9,505 nucleotides of DNA, from assembly GCA_016293065.1 (NCBI GenBank), contig JAEDEY010000082.1, positions 1-9,505 of the forward strand, read 5' to 3'. The stretch's first letter is position 1; each line of letters begins with the position of its first letter. Positions 1-6,204 of this stretch are shown piece by piece. Source of the stretch: Bacteroidales bacterium. GTDB lineage: Bacteria > Bacteroidota > Bacteroidia > Bacteroidales > UBA3663. The notes below the pieces were generated by a model. That model was not told the origin of the DNA, did no database searches, and saw only the letters and a program-made list of their open reading frames with translations. A program made the position numbers and the translations under genes.

Positions 1-371
1 AGCTGTTCTGTGCTCCATGGGAAGATGCTCCAAAGCGCTACAGTCGTGCCCGAATGACCTATGTGAGCTGGCGTGTGCCTGTAATGCTTCAGTTTCAGGA
101 TCGCAGAAAGCTGAACTGCTTCAGTGTGGGAGTGGAAGGAGAGTTGCGCCATCATGTACGCTCACGAGTCCGTATGAGCGGCAAGAAACGCTATGACGTG
201 CTCCGCGATGGCTTGTGTGTCAATCCTTGGGGCTTGAATATCATTGCCCGTTACGACTTCGACGACTTCGGAATCTTCGGTCGTTATGCTGTCACTCCAT
301 TCTTTGACGAAAGCAAGACATCGTTCGAAGGCACTCCTTTTGCCGTAGGTATTGTCTTCAATTTCGACTAA
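1..371 (+). CDS. Outer-membrane beta-barrel protein, C-terminal part (5' truncated)
   Basis: The reading frame is open from base 3 to a TAA stop at 369-371, so this is the last ~122 codons of a longer gene whose start lies outside the window. The ATG at 54 is internal and is not taken as the start. The translation shows alternating polar and aromatic/hydrophobic strands, a motif NPWGLNIIARYDFDDFGIF followed by RYAVTPFF, and a C-terminal strand ending VGIVFNFD. A run of short amphipathic strands closing on an aromatic-rich last strand is typical of Bacteroidetes outer-membrane beta-barrel proteins of the PorT-like / OMP_b-brl class, and the NPW...ARY...LTPFF pattern recurs in that group. The probable location is the outer membrane; the ligand or role cannot be told. 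It converges on the rhomboid pair with only 2 bp between stop codons. Family level is fairly sure, function is not. Confidence 0.65.
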   Translation, partial: LFCAPWEDAPKRYSRARMTYVSWRVPVMLQFQDRRKLNCFSVGVEGELRHHVRSRVRMSGKKRYDVLRDGLCVNPWGLNIIARYDFDDFGIFGRYAVTPFFDESKTSFEGTPFAVGIVFNFD

Positions 372-373
372 GA

Positions 374-1279
374 CTAATTCTTGCGATTGCTCGCGTCGAA
401 GAGCATCTGTTTCTCTTCGGCGGTGAGTCCGTCGTAACCTGATTTAGAGATTTTATCGAGGATTGCGTCAATCTTTGCCTGACGAGCCTTCTGGCTTGCG
501 TTATAGTCCATATCCTTGCGCTTGTCGGCATTGACAGTACGTGCTCCTCCTCGTGTGGCCTGCATCTTCGGACGTGGCCTCAGCATATTGGCAATCTTAT
601 CACATAGCTGCTCGAACCATCGGGCAGCATTTTTGCCTTTTGCCTCATAGTAGCCATAAATGAAGCCCCAGAGAGCACCTCCGATGTGGCACACTATTCC
701 GCCTATATTATACGAACTTGGGAGGCTCAATACGTTGATGGCAATGGCAGCCACTGCAACCCATTTCATCTTGACACCCACGGTACGGATGATGAAGTTG
801 AGGTAGAGAGTCTCTTCTGGCGAACGCATAGCCACTGCGACGATGAGGGCGAAGATGGCACCACTGGCGCCTACGACCGAAGTGAATGTGCGGTCGAAGA
901 CGAAATATGGGAAGATGTTATATACTAAAAGGAAGAACAGACCCGAGAAGATGCCGCCAAGGAGATAGACGCTGAGGAACTGTCGTCCAGTGTGATAGCG
1001 CAGGAAGAAATCGCCAAACCACCATAGCCACAGCATATTGAATACGATGTGGAAAAGGTCTTGGCTCAAGTCGGCATGAGTGAAGAAATAGGTGAAGAGA
1101 GTCCACGGCTTCAGCATGAAGTCGTAGAGATTGGCGTGAAGGGCAAGAAAGTTCTGCCAGTCGAAGCCTGAGATGCAGAACAATACTTGACATAGACACC
1201 AGAGCTGGGTGATGGCATAGACCACCACATTGATATAGATTAACTTGCCAGGCAAGCTGAGTTTCTTGTATTCGATCAT
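374..1279 (-). CDS. Rhomboid family intramembrane serine protease with C-terminal DUF6576-like tail
   Basis: This encodes a 301-residue polytopic inner-membrane protein. Rhomboid hallmarks are all present: His77-x-x-x-Asn81 (HIVFN) in the oxyanion-region helix, the nucleophile in Gly-Ala-Ser139-Gly (VVGASGAIFA), and the second catalytic residue His198 in CHIGGALWG. About six membrane segments span residues ~12-210. After them comes a charged, cytosol-type tail: a basic stretch (~215-265), then a short helical module around IDAILDKISKSGYDGLTAEE (270-289). That module matches the C-terminal tail (DUF6576) I know from many Bacteroidetes rhomboids. I chose ATG 1277-1279 because the conserved protein begins there (MIEYKKLSLPGK); an in-frame ATG at 1444 would add 55 out-of-character residues lying inside the upstream gene. 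It starts 14 bp after the upstream rhomboid, so the two are probably co-transcribed. Substrates are unknown. Confidence 0.9.
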   Translation of the reverse strand: MIEYKKLSLPGKLIYINVVVYAITQLWCLCQVLFCISGFDWQNFLALHANLYDFMLKPWTLFTYFFTHADLSQDLFHIVFNMLWLWWFGDFFLRYHTGRQFLSVYLLGGIFSGLFFLLVYNIFPYFVFDRTFTSVVGASGAIFALIVAVAMRSPEETLYLNFIIRTVGVKMKWVAVAAIAINVLSLPSSYNIGGIVCHIGGALWGFIYGYYEAKGKNAARWFEQLCDKIANMLRPRPKMQATRGGARTVNADKRKDMDYNASQKARQAKIDAILDKISKSGYDGLTAEEKQMLFDASNRKN

Positions 1280-1293
1280 TTTGTTTGTAAAAA

Positions 1294-1998
1294 TTAGAAT
1301 TCGTGCTCGCGATGGCGACGCCAAATGAGAATGAGGATAAGTCCGAAGAGCATACCTCCGAGATGAGCATAGTGGGCAATGCCATCGCCCGAACTCATGA
1401 CACCTGCACTCAGTTCCCAAATACCATAGCCAATGACCAGCCATTTTGCCTTGAGTGGGATAGGAGGGATGAGCAATAGTATCTCGGCATTAGGGAACAT
1501 CATTCCGAAAGCGAGAAGGATGCCAAATACCGAACCAGAAGCACCGATGGTGATAAGAGCATTGGTCTGGTTGGCAGCCTCAGCCATCAGCTGACCATAG
1601 GTGAGCGAAGAGTCGATAGCCTGATTGGTAGCGAGCCAGTCGCCTATCACTCCATATCGCCATGCTATCTGCTGGATGATAGCCGCGCCAACACCTGTCA
1701 CAAGATAATAGGTGATGAAACGCCCGCTTCCCCACACCATTTCGAGCAGCCGGCCGAACATATATAGCGAGAACATATTGTTGAACAAATGCCAGAAACC
1801 TCCATGCATGAACAGATAGGTGAGCATCTGCAGAGGGTTGTAGCTTGGAGCATCGTAGTAGTGCAACCCGAGGTAATCATTGAGGTCGATTCCCTTGCGC
1901 TCAAAGACCACGGTAGCCATGAGAAGGAGACAGTTGATGATGATCAGATTGGTCGTTACGGGAGTAGCCGAACGACCCGTCATGTTGTAGTATGCCAT
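1294..1998 (-). CDS. Rhomboid family intramembrane serine protease
   Basis: A 234-residue integral membrane protein, close to the minimal six-helix rhomboid core. The family residues are visible: His65 and His70 with Asn74 (HGGFWHLFNNMF), the catalytic serine in Gly-Ala-Ser154-Gly (TIGASGSVFG), and His212 in YAHLGGMLFG. A hydrophilic loop of ~35 residues (about 113-148) sits before the GASG helix. It ends in a short basic tail (WRRHREHEF) with no extra domain, unlike its downstream neighbour. Rhomboids cut transmembrane substrates within the bilayer; the target here is unknown. The start at 1996-1998 follows a consensus-like Bacteroidetes promoter by a short leader; an ATG five codons further in is a possible alternative. 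It is the first gene of the minus-strand pair and is divergent from ftsX. Confidence 0.92.
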   Translation of the reverse strand: MAYYNMTGRSATPVTTNLIIINCLLLMATVVFERKGIDLNDYLGLHYYDAPSYNPLQMLTYLFMHGGFWHLFNNMFSLYMFGRLLEMVWGSGRFITYYLVTGVGAAIIQQIAWRYGVIGDWLATNQAIDSSLTYGQLMAEAANQTNALITIGASGSVFGILLAFGMMFPNAEILLLIPPIPLKAKWLVIGYGIWELSAGVMSSGDGIAHYAHLGGMLFGLILILIWRRHREHEF

Positions 1999-2021
1999 CT
2001 TTTGTTTATGTTTTTTTGGTG

Positions 2022-2052
2022 CAAAATTACTATATAATCTGCAAAAAACAAC
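2022..2052 (-). promoter_or_regulatory. Predicted Bacteroidetes-type promoter for the rhomboid pair
   Basis: Read on the minus strand, GTTG (2052-2049) is followed after 19 nt by TAATTTTG (2029-2022). The latter is an exact fit to the TAnnTTTG -7 element of the Bacteroides primary sigma factor, with TTG as a usual -33 core and a usual spacing. Transcription would begin about 18 nt before the ATG at 1998. A 15-bp dyad overlaps the -33 end. The call rests on consensus matching only. Confidence 0.6.
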
Positions 2053-2064
2053 CTATAGTAGGTT
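2050..2064. repeat. 15-bp dyad, candidate operator
   Basis: AACCTA, a 3-nt spacer (TAG), then TAGGTT form a perfect 6-bp inverted repeat. It overlaps the -33 element of the predicted rhomboid promoter and lies ~27 bp upstream of the ftsX -33 element. The position suits a regulator-binding site acting on the rhomboid promoter. The arms are short and the surrounding sequence is AT-rich, so chance is possible. No regulator is encoded in the window. Confidence 0.3.
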
Positions 2065-2090
2065 ACTTTTTGATTTTTTAACCACTTTTA

Positions 2091-2122
2091 TTTGTTAATA
2101 TCATAAATATTTAGTTTATTTG
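2091..2122 (+). promoter_or_regulatory. ftsX: Predicted Bacteroidetes-type promoter for the ftsX operon
   Basis: TTTG (2091-2094) is followed after 20 nt by TTTATTTG (2115-2122), one mismatch from the TAnnTTTG -7 consensus. It sits in the only gap on the plus strand large enough for a standard promoter, so it may drive all eight plus-strand genes. The inferred start near 2128-2132 would give a leader of about 80 nt before the ftsX ATG. Confidence 0.55.
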
Positions 2123-2138
2123 CACGAATTTTGGGTCA

Positions 2139-2189
2139 AATGCCCCTTCGCGGTTTTATCCAAAGGATAATACTTCAGCCGAGGGCATT
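2139..2189 (+). promoter_or_regulatory. Possible folded leader of ftsX (nested inverted repeats)
   Basis: Two inverted repeats nest inside the predicted ftsX leader. The outer pair is AATGCCC (2139-2145) with GGGCATT (2183-2189), 7 bp. The inner pair is TTATCC (2156-2161) with GGATAA (2165-2170), 6 bp around an AAA loop. There is no U-run after the outer stem, so it is not an intrinsic terminator. It ends 8 nt before the GGAG ribosome-binding site. It matches no riboswitch class I recognise, and may be without function. Confidence 0.25.
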
Positions 2190-2197
2190 CATTCAAC

Positions 2198-2203
2198 GGA
2201 GAG
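2198..2203 (+). promoter_or_regulatory. ftsX: Shine-Dalgarno site deciding the ftsX start
   Basis: GGAGAG lies with its GGAG core 7 nt before the ATG at 2209. Good Shine-Dalgarno sites are uncommon in Bacteroidetes and elsewhere in this window, so this one is informative: it favours ATG 2209 over the upstream in-frame TTG (2131) and ATG (2140), which would add 23-26 residues without family character. Confidence 0.55.
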
Positions 2204-2208
2204 TTTAT

Positions 2209-3108
2209 ATGTCAACAAAACATACACGACAAAACAAGCATAAGAGGTTCCTGAGAGCTAAGTTCACAACAACTCTCAGCATTGCTCTTGTGCTTTTTGC
2301 TATTGGACTGATGGCAGTGGGAGGCTTGACTACAGTGCGCCTGTCGGAGGTCTTGCGCGAGCAGTTTACAATCACAATTGAGATTAGCGAGTGTGCCCCA
2401 AAGGGATATGGCGCTAAGTTGGCTTCTGCACTCAACAAGCAGCCTTATGCCAAGAATGCCACCTACATAAGTGCCGACTCTGCCTTGACGGTACTGACCA
2501 GCCAGCTGGGCGAAAATCCAGAGAACTTCCTTGGATACAACCCTCTTTTGTCGTCGGTAGAGCTGCAGCTGACATCGGCATACGCAGTCAATGACAGTAT
2601 CGAGCCTATCGTGACACAACTGAAGGCGCAGGGAGGACCAAACATTGAATCTGTCGATTATAACAAATCGCTTGTCGATGTTGTCAACCACAATCTGCAC
2701 AAGGCATTTCTGGCACTTGCTTTCATTGTCGGATTGCTTCTGCTGATATGCATGTCGCTCATCGGCAATGCAGTCCGAATGTCCATGTATGCCGACCGTT
2801 TCCTCATCAACACTATGCAGCTTGTTGGCGCAACAAGTTGGTTCATACGTCGTCCGTTTATCTGTCAGAATGTCGTCTGCGGCCTGATTGCCTCTTTTGT
2901 GGCTCTTTGTGCTGTTTTTGGCCTTCTGTGGGGCACTATGTCTCATGTGGCTACGGTTGCTATTATCGACCTTCTTGCTCATCCTGTGCCAGTGGCAATC
3001 CTCGTCGGCTGTGTGGTGGTTCCTGGCATATTGATACCGGCTATTGTCTCATGGGTGTCGGCAGGACGATATCTGCGTCGCAATGTCGATGATCTTTATT
3101 TGATGTAA
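2209..3108 (+). CDS. ftsX: Cell division protein FtsX (permease-like)
   Basis: A 299-residue FtsX. A basic cytosolic N-terminus (residues 1-20) leads into TM1 (~21-43, TLSIALVLFAIGLMAVGG). An extracytoplasmic domain of ~115 residues follows, then three more membrane helices (~165-187, ~218-245, ~259-283) and a short basic tail. The loop after TM2 carries the family signature: N187-x-x-R190, then MQLVGATSWFIRRPF (203-217). FtsX pairs with the ATPase FtsE in an ABC-type complex that in other bacteria gates peptidoglycan hydrolases during division; it does not transport a known substrate. No ftsE is adjacent, which I recall as usual in Bacteroidetes. The start is set by the GGAG site at 2198 and by the typical beginning of the protein. 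It is the first gene of the long plus-strand run, 17 bp before the DUF3098 gene. Confidence 0.92.
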   Translation: MSTKHTRQNKHKRFLRAKFTTTLSIALVLFAIGLMAVGGLTTVRLSEVLREQFTITIEISECAPKGYGAKLASALNKQPYAKNATYISADSALTVLTSQLGENPENFLGYNPLLSSVELQLTSAYAVNDSIEPIVTQLKAQGGPNIESVDYNKSLVDVVNHNLHKAFLALAFIVGLLLLICMSLIGNAVRMSMYADRFLINTMQLVGATSWFIRRPFICQNVVCGLIASFVALCAVFGLLWGTMSHVATVAIIDLLAHPVPVAILVGCVVVPGILIPAIVSWVSAGRYLRRNVDDLYLM

Positions 3109-3125
3109 TTTTTTATTTTTGTAAT

Positions 3126-3350
3126 ATGAAATTTTGTTTAGGTAAAACTAATTTTATCATTATGGGCATTGCTGCTCTGATGATTATTGTCGGGTTTATG
3201 ATGACTTGGGGCGAACCAAGCACTCCCGACCATTTCAATCCTGATGTTTTCAGCGACCGTCGTGTGGTCTATGGACCAAATATTTGTTTCTTTGGCTACA
3301 TTTTGGTGATTGTTGGCATACTTGTCCCAAACAAGAAGAAAAATAACTGA
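3126..3350 (+). CDS. DUF3098 family small inner-membrane protein
   Basis: A 74-residue protein with two membrane helices (residues ~10-28 and ~53-69). They are joined by a loop with the sequence PDHFNPDVFSDRRVVYGPNI, and the chain ends in a basic tail (KKKNN). The opening GKTNFIIMGI, the FNP-(D/E)-(V/I)-F-S-x-R-R loop and the position right after ftsX match the DUF3098 family of Bacteroidetes. Function is unknown. Basic residues at both termini suggest both ends in the cytoplasm and the FNPDVFS loop in the periplasm. It lies 17 bp after ftsX and 15 bp before uppP, so it is very probably co-expressed with both. That suggests, but does not show, a role in division or peptidoglycan assembly. Confidence 0.85.
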   Translation: MKFCLGKTNFIIMGIAALMIIVGFMMTWGEPSTPDHFNPDVFSDRRVVYGPNICFFGYILVIVGILVPNKKKNN

Positions 3351-3365
3351 TAAAACTGGACAGTC

Positions 3366-4217
3366 ATGGATTATATTGAGGCGTTGATACTCGGATTGGT
3401 ACAGGGTCTGACCGAATACCTTCCAGTAAGCAGTAGCGGTCATCTGCAGATTGGGCACCGTCTGCTTGGCATCGAGGTAGAAAGTGGGCTGACGTTCGAT
3501 ATCGTGGTTCACGTTGCCACGGTTCTTTCTACTATCGTGGTTTTGTGGAAAGAGATAGTCTGGTTGTTTGTCGGCTTATTCAAGCCAATTGCTCCTGTGG
3601 GAACAACACCACAAAGCGGACTTTGGAGCCGCCTGAACGATGAGCAGAGATATGTGCTTAAGATCATAGTATCGATGATCCCTATCGGCATTGTCGGTCT
3701 TTTGTTCAAGGACTGGGTGGAGGAAGCCTTCGCCAGCGACCTTGTGGTGGGCGTGTGTCTGCTGGTGACTGCCTTTCTTCTGGCATTTACCTATTATGTG
3801 CGTCCAAAAGAGAAAAAAGAAATATCTGTCAGGGATTCGTTCATCATCGGTCTTGCCCAAGCCGCAGCTGTATTGCCAGGCCTAAGCCGTTCTGGTTCTA
3901 CTATTGCCACTGGCTTGCTTCTTGGCAATAGCCGACAGAACATGGCGCAGTTCTCGTTCCTCATGGTGATTCCACCAATAATTGGCGAGGCAATCCTTGA
4001 CCTCAGGCATTTGGTTGCCCCCAGCGAGGAATATCTCATGACACATGTCGTAGAAGAGACAATACCTTTCTCGGTTCTGCTGATAGGCTTCTTGGCAGCA
4101 TTCGTGTCTGGCTGTTTGGCGTGCAAGTGGATGATCGCGTTGGTCAAGAAGTGTAAACTCATCTATTTCGCCATCTATTGTGCGATAGTTGGTTCGCTCG
4201 TATTGATATTTTTTTAA
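3366..4217 (+). CDS. uppP: Undecaprenyl-diphosphate phosphatase (BacA family)
   Basis: A 283-residue polytopic inner-membrane enzyme that removes one phosphate from undecaprenyl diphosphate. This renews the lipid carrier for peptidoglycan, O-antigen and capsule synthesis; the family is also known for bacitracin resistance. Both signature motifs are intact: Q13-x-x-x-E17 running into SSSGH (22-26) near the N-terminus, and PGLSRSGST (171-179) with the essential Arg175. The two motifs sit in related halves, as expected of the inverted-repeat fold. About eight hydrophobic segments are seen, and the length is normal for the family (E. coli about 273). ATG 3366 gives the standard beginning MDYIEALILGLVQGLTEYLP. 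No clear Shine-Dalgarno site is present. It is followed after 34 bp by truB. Confidence 0.96.
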   Translation: MDYIEALILGLVQGLTEYLPVSSSGHLQIGHRLLGIEVESGLTFDIVVHVATVLSTIVVLWKEIVWLFVGLFKPIAPVGTTPQSGLWSRLNDEQRYVLKIIVSMIPIGIVGLLFKDWVEEAFASDLVVGVCLLVTAFLLAFTYYVRPKEKKEISVRDSFIIGLAQAAAVLPGLSRSGSTIATGLLLGNSRQNMAQFSFLMVIPPIIGEAILDLRHLVAPSEEYLMTHVVEETIPFSVLLIGFLAAFVSGCLACKWMIALVKKCKLIYFAIYCAIVGSLVLIFF

Positions 4218-4251
4218 TCCAATTTAGTAACCCTTACAGAAGCAATTAGAT

Positions 4252-5094
4252 TTGAAGGTTTATAATTTCCAAGAAGGAGAGATCTTAGGCTTTGACAAGC
4301 CTCTGACATGGACATCGTTCAATCTGGTGAAGGCTGTGCGCAACAGTTTGTCTCGAAGGCTCGGCATCAAAAGGCTAAAGACAGGTCATGCTGGCACTCT
4401 CGACCCTATGGCATCTGGCGTGATGATAGTATGCACAGGCAAATGTACCAAGATGATCGACCAGCTGCAGGCTGGCACAAAAGAATATATTGCCACACTT
4501 AGGTTGGGATGCACCACTGCTTCGTATGATGCAGAACACGAAATAGACGGCACATACCCAACGGCTCACATCACTCGCAAGATGGTCGATGCTGTGCTCG
4601 ACCGTTTCCATGGCGAGATAATGCAGGTGCCACCAGTCTATTCTGCTGTCAAGGTCGATGGCAAACGAGCTTTCGCTTATGCTCGTGATAATGAAGCCGT
4701 AGAGCTCAAGCCAAAACCTTTGGTGATTGACGAGATTGAGCTTCTCGACATCAATCTGCCAGAACAAGGCATCATCTCGCCCTATGCCGACGAAGTGGCA
4801 GGAGTCATCAAGGCAGGTGTGCACATCAAGGATTATGGACGACGCCTGCAGCACATCGAAGACGTTGAGGTCGAATCGGAAATGGTGCCATACATCAAGA
4901 TACGAGTGGTGTGCAGTAAGGGTACGTACATCCGCGCTTTGGCTCGCGACATCGGAGAGTCTTTACAAAGCGGTGCTTATCTGATAGGCCTTCGTCGAAC
5001 ACGTGTCGGAGATATCCGCATAGAAGATTGCCTGCCGGTCAATAATGTCGAAGATTGGGCAGCTCATGTGCCAATAGTCGAAGATATCGAATAA
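4252..5094 (+). CDS. truB: tRNA pseudouridine(55) synthase TruB
   Basis: This makes pseudouridine at position 55 in the T-loop of tRNAs, in the cytoplasm. The protein has 280 residues. The catalytic aspartate is Asp51 in GHAGTLDPMASGV (45-57). Other family blocks are GTKEYIATLRLG (75-86), QVPPVYSAVKVDGKRAF (125-141) and CSKGTYIRALARDIG (221-235). The start is TTG 4252-4254: the frame is closed by TAA at 4228-4230, no in-frame ATG or GTG lies between, and the next ATG codon (residue 53) is inside the active-site motif. Relative to the Bacteroides form I remember (~235-240 residues), there is an insertion of ~43 residues at 171-213, just before YIKIRVVCSKG. Gap to uppP is 34 bp and to queA 21 bp. 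Identity is certain; the purpose of the insertion is unknown. Confidence 0.95.
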   Translation: MKVYNFQEGEILGFDKPLTWTSFNLVKAVRNSLSRRLGIKRLKTGHAGTLDPMASGVMIVCTGKCTKMIDQLQAGTKEYIATLRLGCTTASYDAEHEIDGTYPTAHITRKMVDAVLDRFHGEIMQVPPVYSAVKVDGKRAFAYARDNEAVELKPKPLVIDEIELLDINLPEQGIISPYADEVAGVIKAGVHIKDYGRRLQHIEDVEVESEMVPYIKIRVVCSKGTYIRALARDIGESLQSGAYLIGLRRTRVGDIRIEDCLPVNNVEDWAAHVPIVEDIE

Positions 5095-5115
5095 ACAAAT
5101 CACAAATATACTGAA

Positions 5116-6204
5116 ATGAAACTATCACAATTCAAGTACAAACTCCCAGAAGACCATATCGCTCTTCAGCCTGCAGAACATCGTGACGAGTCTCGCCTTA
5201 TGGTGTTCCACAAGCGTAGCCAGAAGATTGAGCATAAGATATTCAAGGATTTTATCAACTATTTCGACGAGAAAGATCTCGTTCTGTTCAACGATACAAA
5301 GATATTTCCCGCCCGTCTGTATGGTAACAAGGAAAAGACAGGCGCTCGTATCGAGGTGTTTTTGTTGCGTGAATTGAATGCCGAGACCCGTTTTTGGGAT
5401 GTGCTGGTTGACCCAGCTCGTAAGATTCGTATTGGCAACAAACTCTATTTCGGAGAAGACGACAGCCTTGTAGCCGAGGTTATCGACAATACCACCTCAC
5501 GAGGACGAACCCTCCGTTTCCTTTTCGACGGCACTCACGACGAATTCATCAAGGTGCTTTATGGCTATGGCGAGACTCCAATCCCTCCGATTATCAAGGA
5601 TCGCCGCGACGTGATTGATGTGCCAGTCGATGAAGACCATCCGTTTACCGACCGTGAGCGATATCAGACTGTTTTCGCCCGCAATGAGGGAGGTGTAGTA
5701 GCGCCTTCTGCAGCCTTGCATTTCAGTCGCGAGCTGATGAAGCGTATGGAGATTAAGGGCGTGGATTTCGACTTCCTGACCATTCATAGCAATACCGGCA
5801 ACTTCCGCGAGATTGATGTCGAAGACCTCTCGAAACATAAGATGGACAGTGAAATGGTGATTATTTCCGAGGCTCTTGCCGAACGTGTCAATAAGGTGAA
5901 GGAGAGTGGCCATCATGTGGTGGCTGTTGATACCTCTGTGATGCGTGCCATTGAGACTTCGGTAAGCACTACAGGTTTTCTCAAGCCTTTCGAGGGTTGG
6001 ACTAACAAGTTTATCTTCCCTGAGTATAACTTCAGCATTGCCGATTGCATGGTCGCTAATTTCTATGAGCCTTATAGCACTCATCTCATGATGACAGCAG
6101 CATTTGGAGGCTACGACCAAGTGATGGATGCATACAAGATGGCTCTCAAAGAAGGATATATGTTTGGCCCTTATGGCGACGCCATGCTTATTTTGCCAGA
6201 TTGA
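5116..6204 (+). CDS. queA: S-adenosylmethionine:tRNA ribosyltransferase-isomerase QueA (diverged motifs)
   Basis: QueA moves the ribosyl part of S-adenosylmethionine onto 7-aminomethyl-7-deazaguanine in tRNA, giving epoxyqueuosine at wobble position 34. The 362-residue protein has the family layout: DESRLMV (24-30), FNDTKIFPARLYG (58-70), RYQTVFA (182-188), KMDSE (242-246) and GDAMLI (354-359). The N-terminal half is close to the Bacteroides form as I recall it. In the C-terminal half, several normally near-invariant stretches differ. APTAGLHF is APSAALHF (196-203); LHxGLGxF is IHSNTGNF (223-230); VGTT is VDTS (271-274); NFHxPxSxL is NFYEPYSTH (315-323). There is also a longer loop before RYQTVFA (about 161-180). 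The frame is intact, so this is not simple decay. Orthology is supported by operon position; full activity is less sure. folK overlaps its stop by one base. Confidence 0.9.
   Translation: MKLSQFKYKLPEDHIALQPAEHRDESRLMVFHKRSQKIEHKIFKDFINYFDEKDLVLFNDTKIFPARLYGNKEKTGARIEVFLLRELNAETRFWDVLVDPARKIRIGNKLYFGEDDSLVAEVIDNTTSRGRTLRFLFDGTHDEFIKVLYGYGETPIPPIIKDRRDVIDVPVDEDHPFTDRERYQTVFARNEGGVVAPSAALHFSRELMKRMEIKGVDFDFLTIHSNTGNFREIDVEDLSKHKMDSEMVIISEALAERVNKVKESGHHVVAVDTSVMRAIETSVSTTGFLKPFEGWTNKFIFPEYNFSIADCMVANFYEPYSTHLMMTAAFGGYDQVMDAYKMALKEGYMFGPYGDAMLILPD

Noticed and set aside
1280..1444. A 55-residue N-terminal extension of the downstream rhomboid from the ATG at 1444.
   Set aside because: It would overlap the end of the upstream rhomboid gene in another frame, and its Cys/His/Arg-rich content is unlike a rhomboid. 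The protein starts naturally at 1279.
2131..2208. ftsX start at TTG 2131 or ATG 2140.
   Set aside because: The added 23-26 residues lack family character, the predicted transcription start is almost at 2131, and a Shine-Dalgarno site sits properly before ATG 2209.
2212..2982. A long minus-strand open frame of 256 codons opposite ftsX.
   Set aside because: It is the antisense shadow of a clearly recognised ftsX and has no domain or membrane pattern of its own.
3114..3121. TATTTTTG matching a -7 element just before the DUF3098 gene.
   Set aside because: No TTTG or TTG lies at 19-21 nt upstream, and the transcript would have almost no leader. It is likely chance in a T-rich spacer.
4269..4281. 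An AAGGAG-like Shine-Dalgarno sequence inside the 5' end of truB.
   Set aside because: No start codon in any suitable frame follows at the right distance. It simply encodes the conserved QEGE residues.
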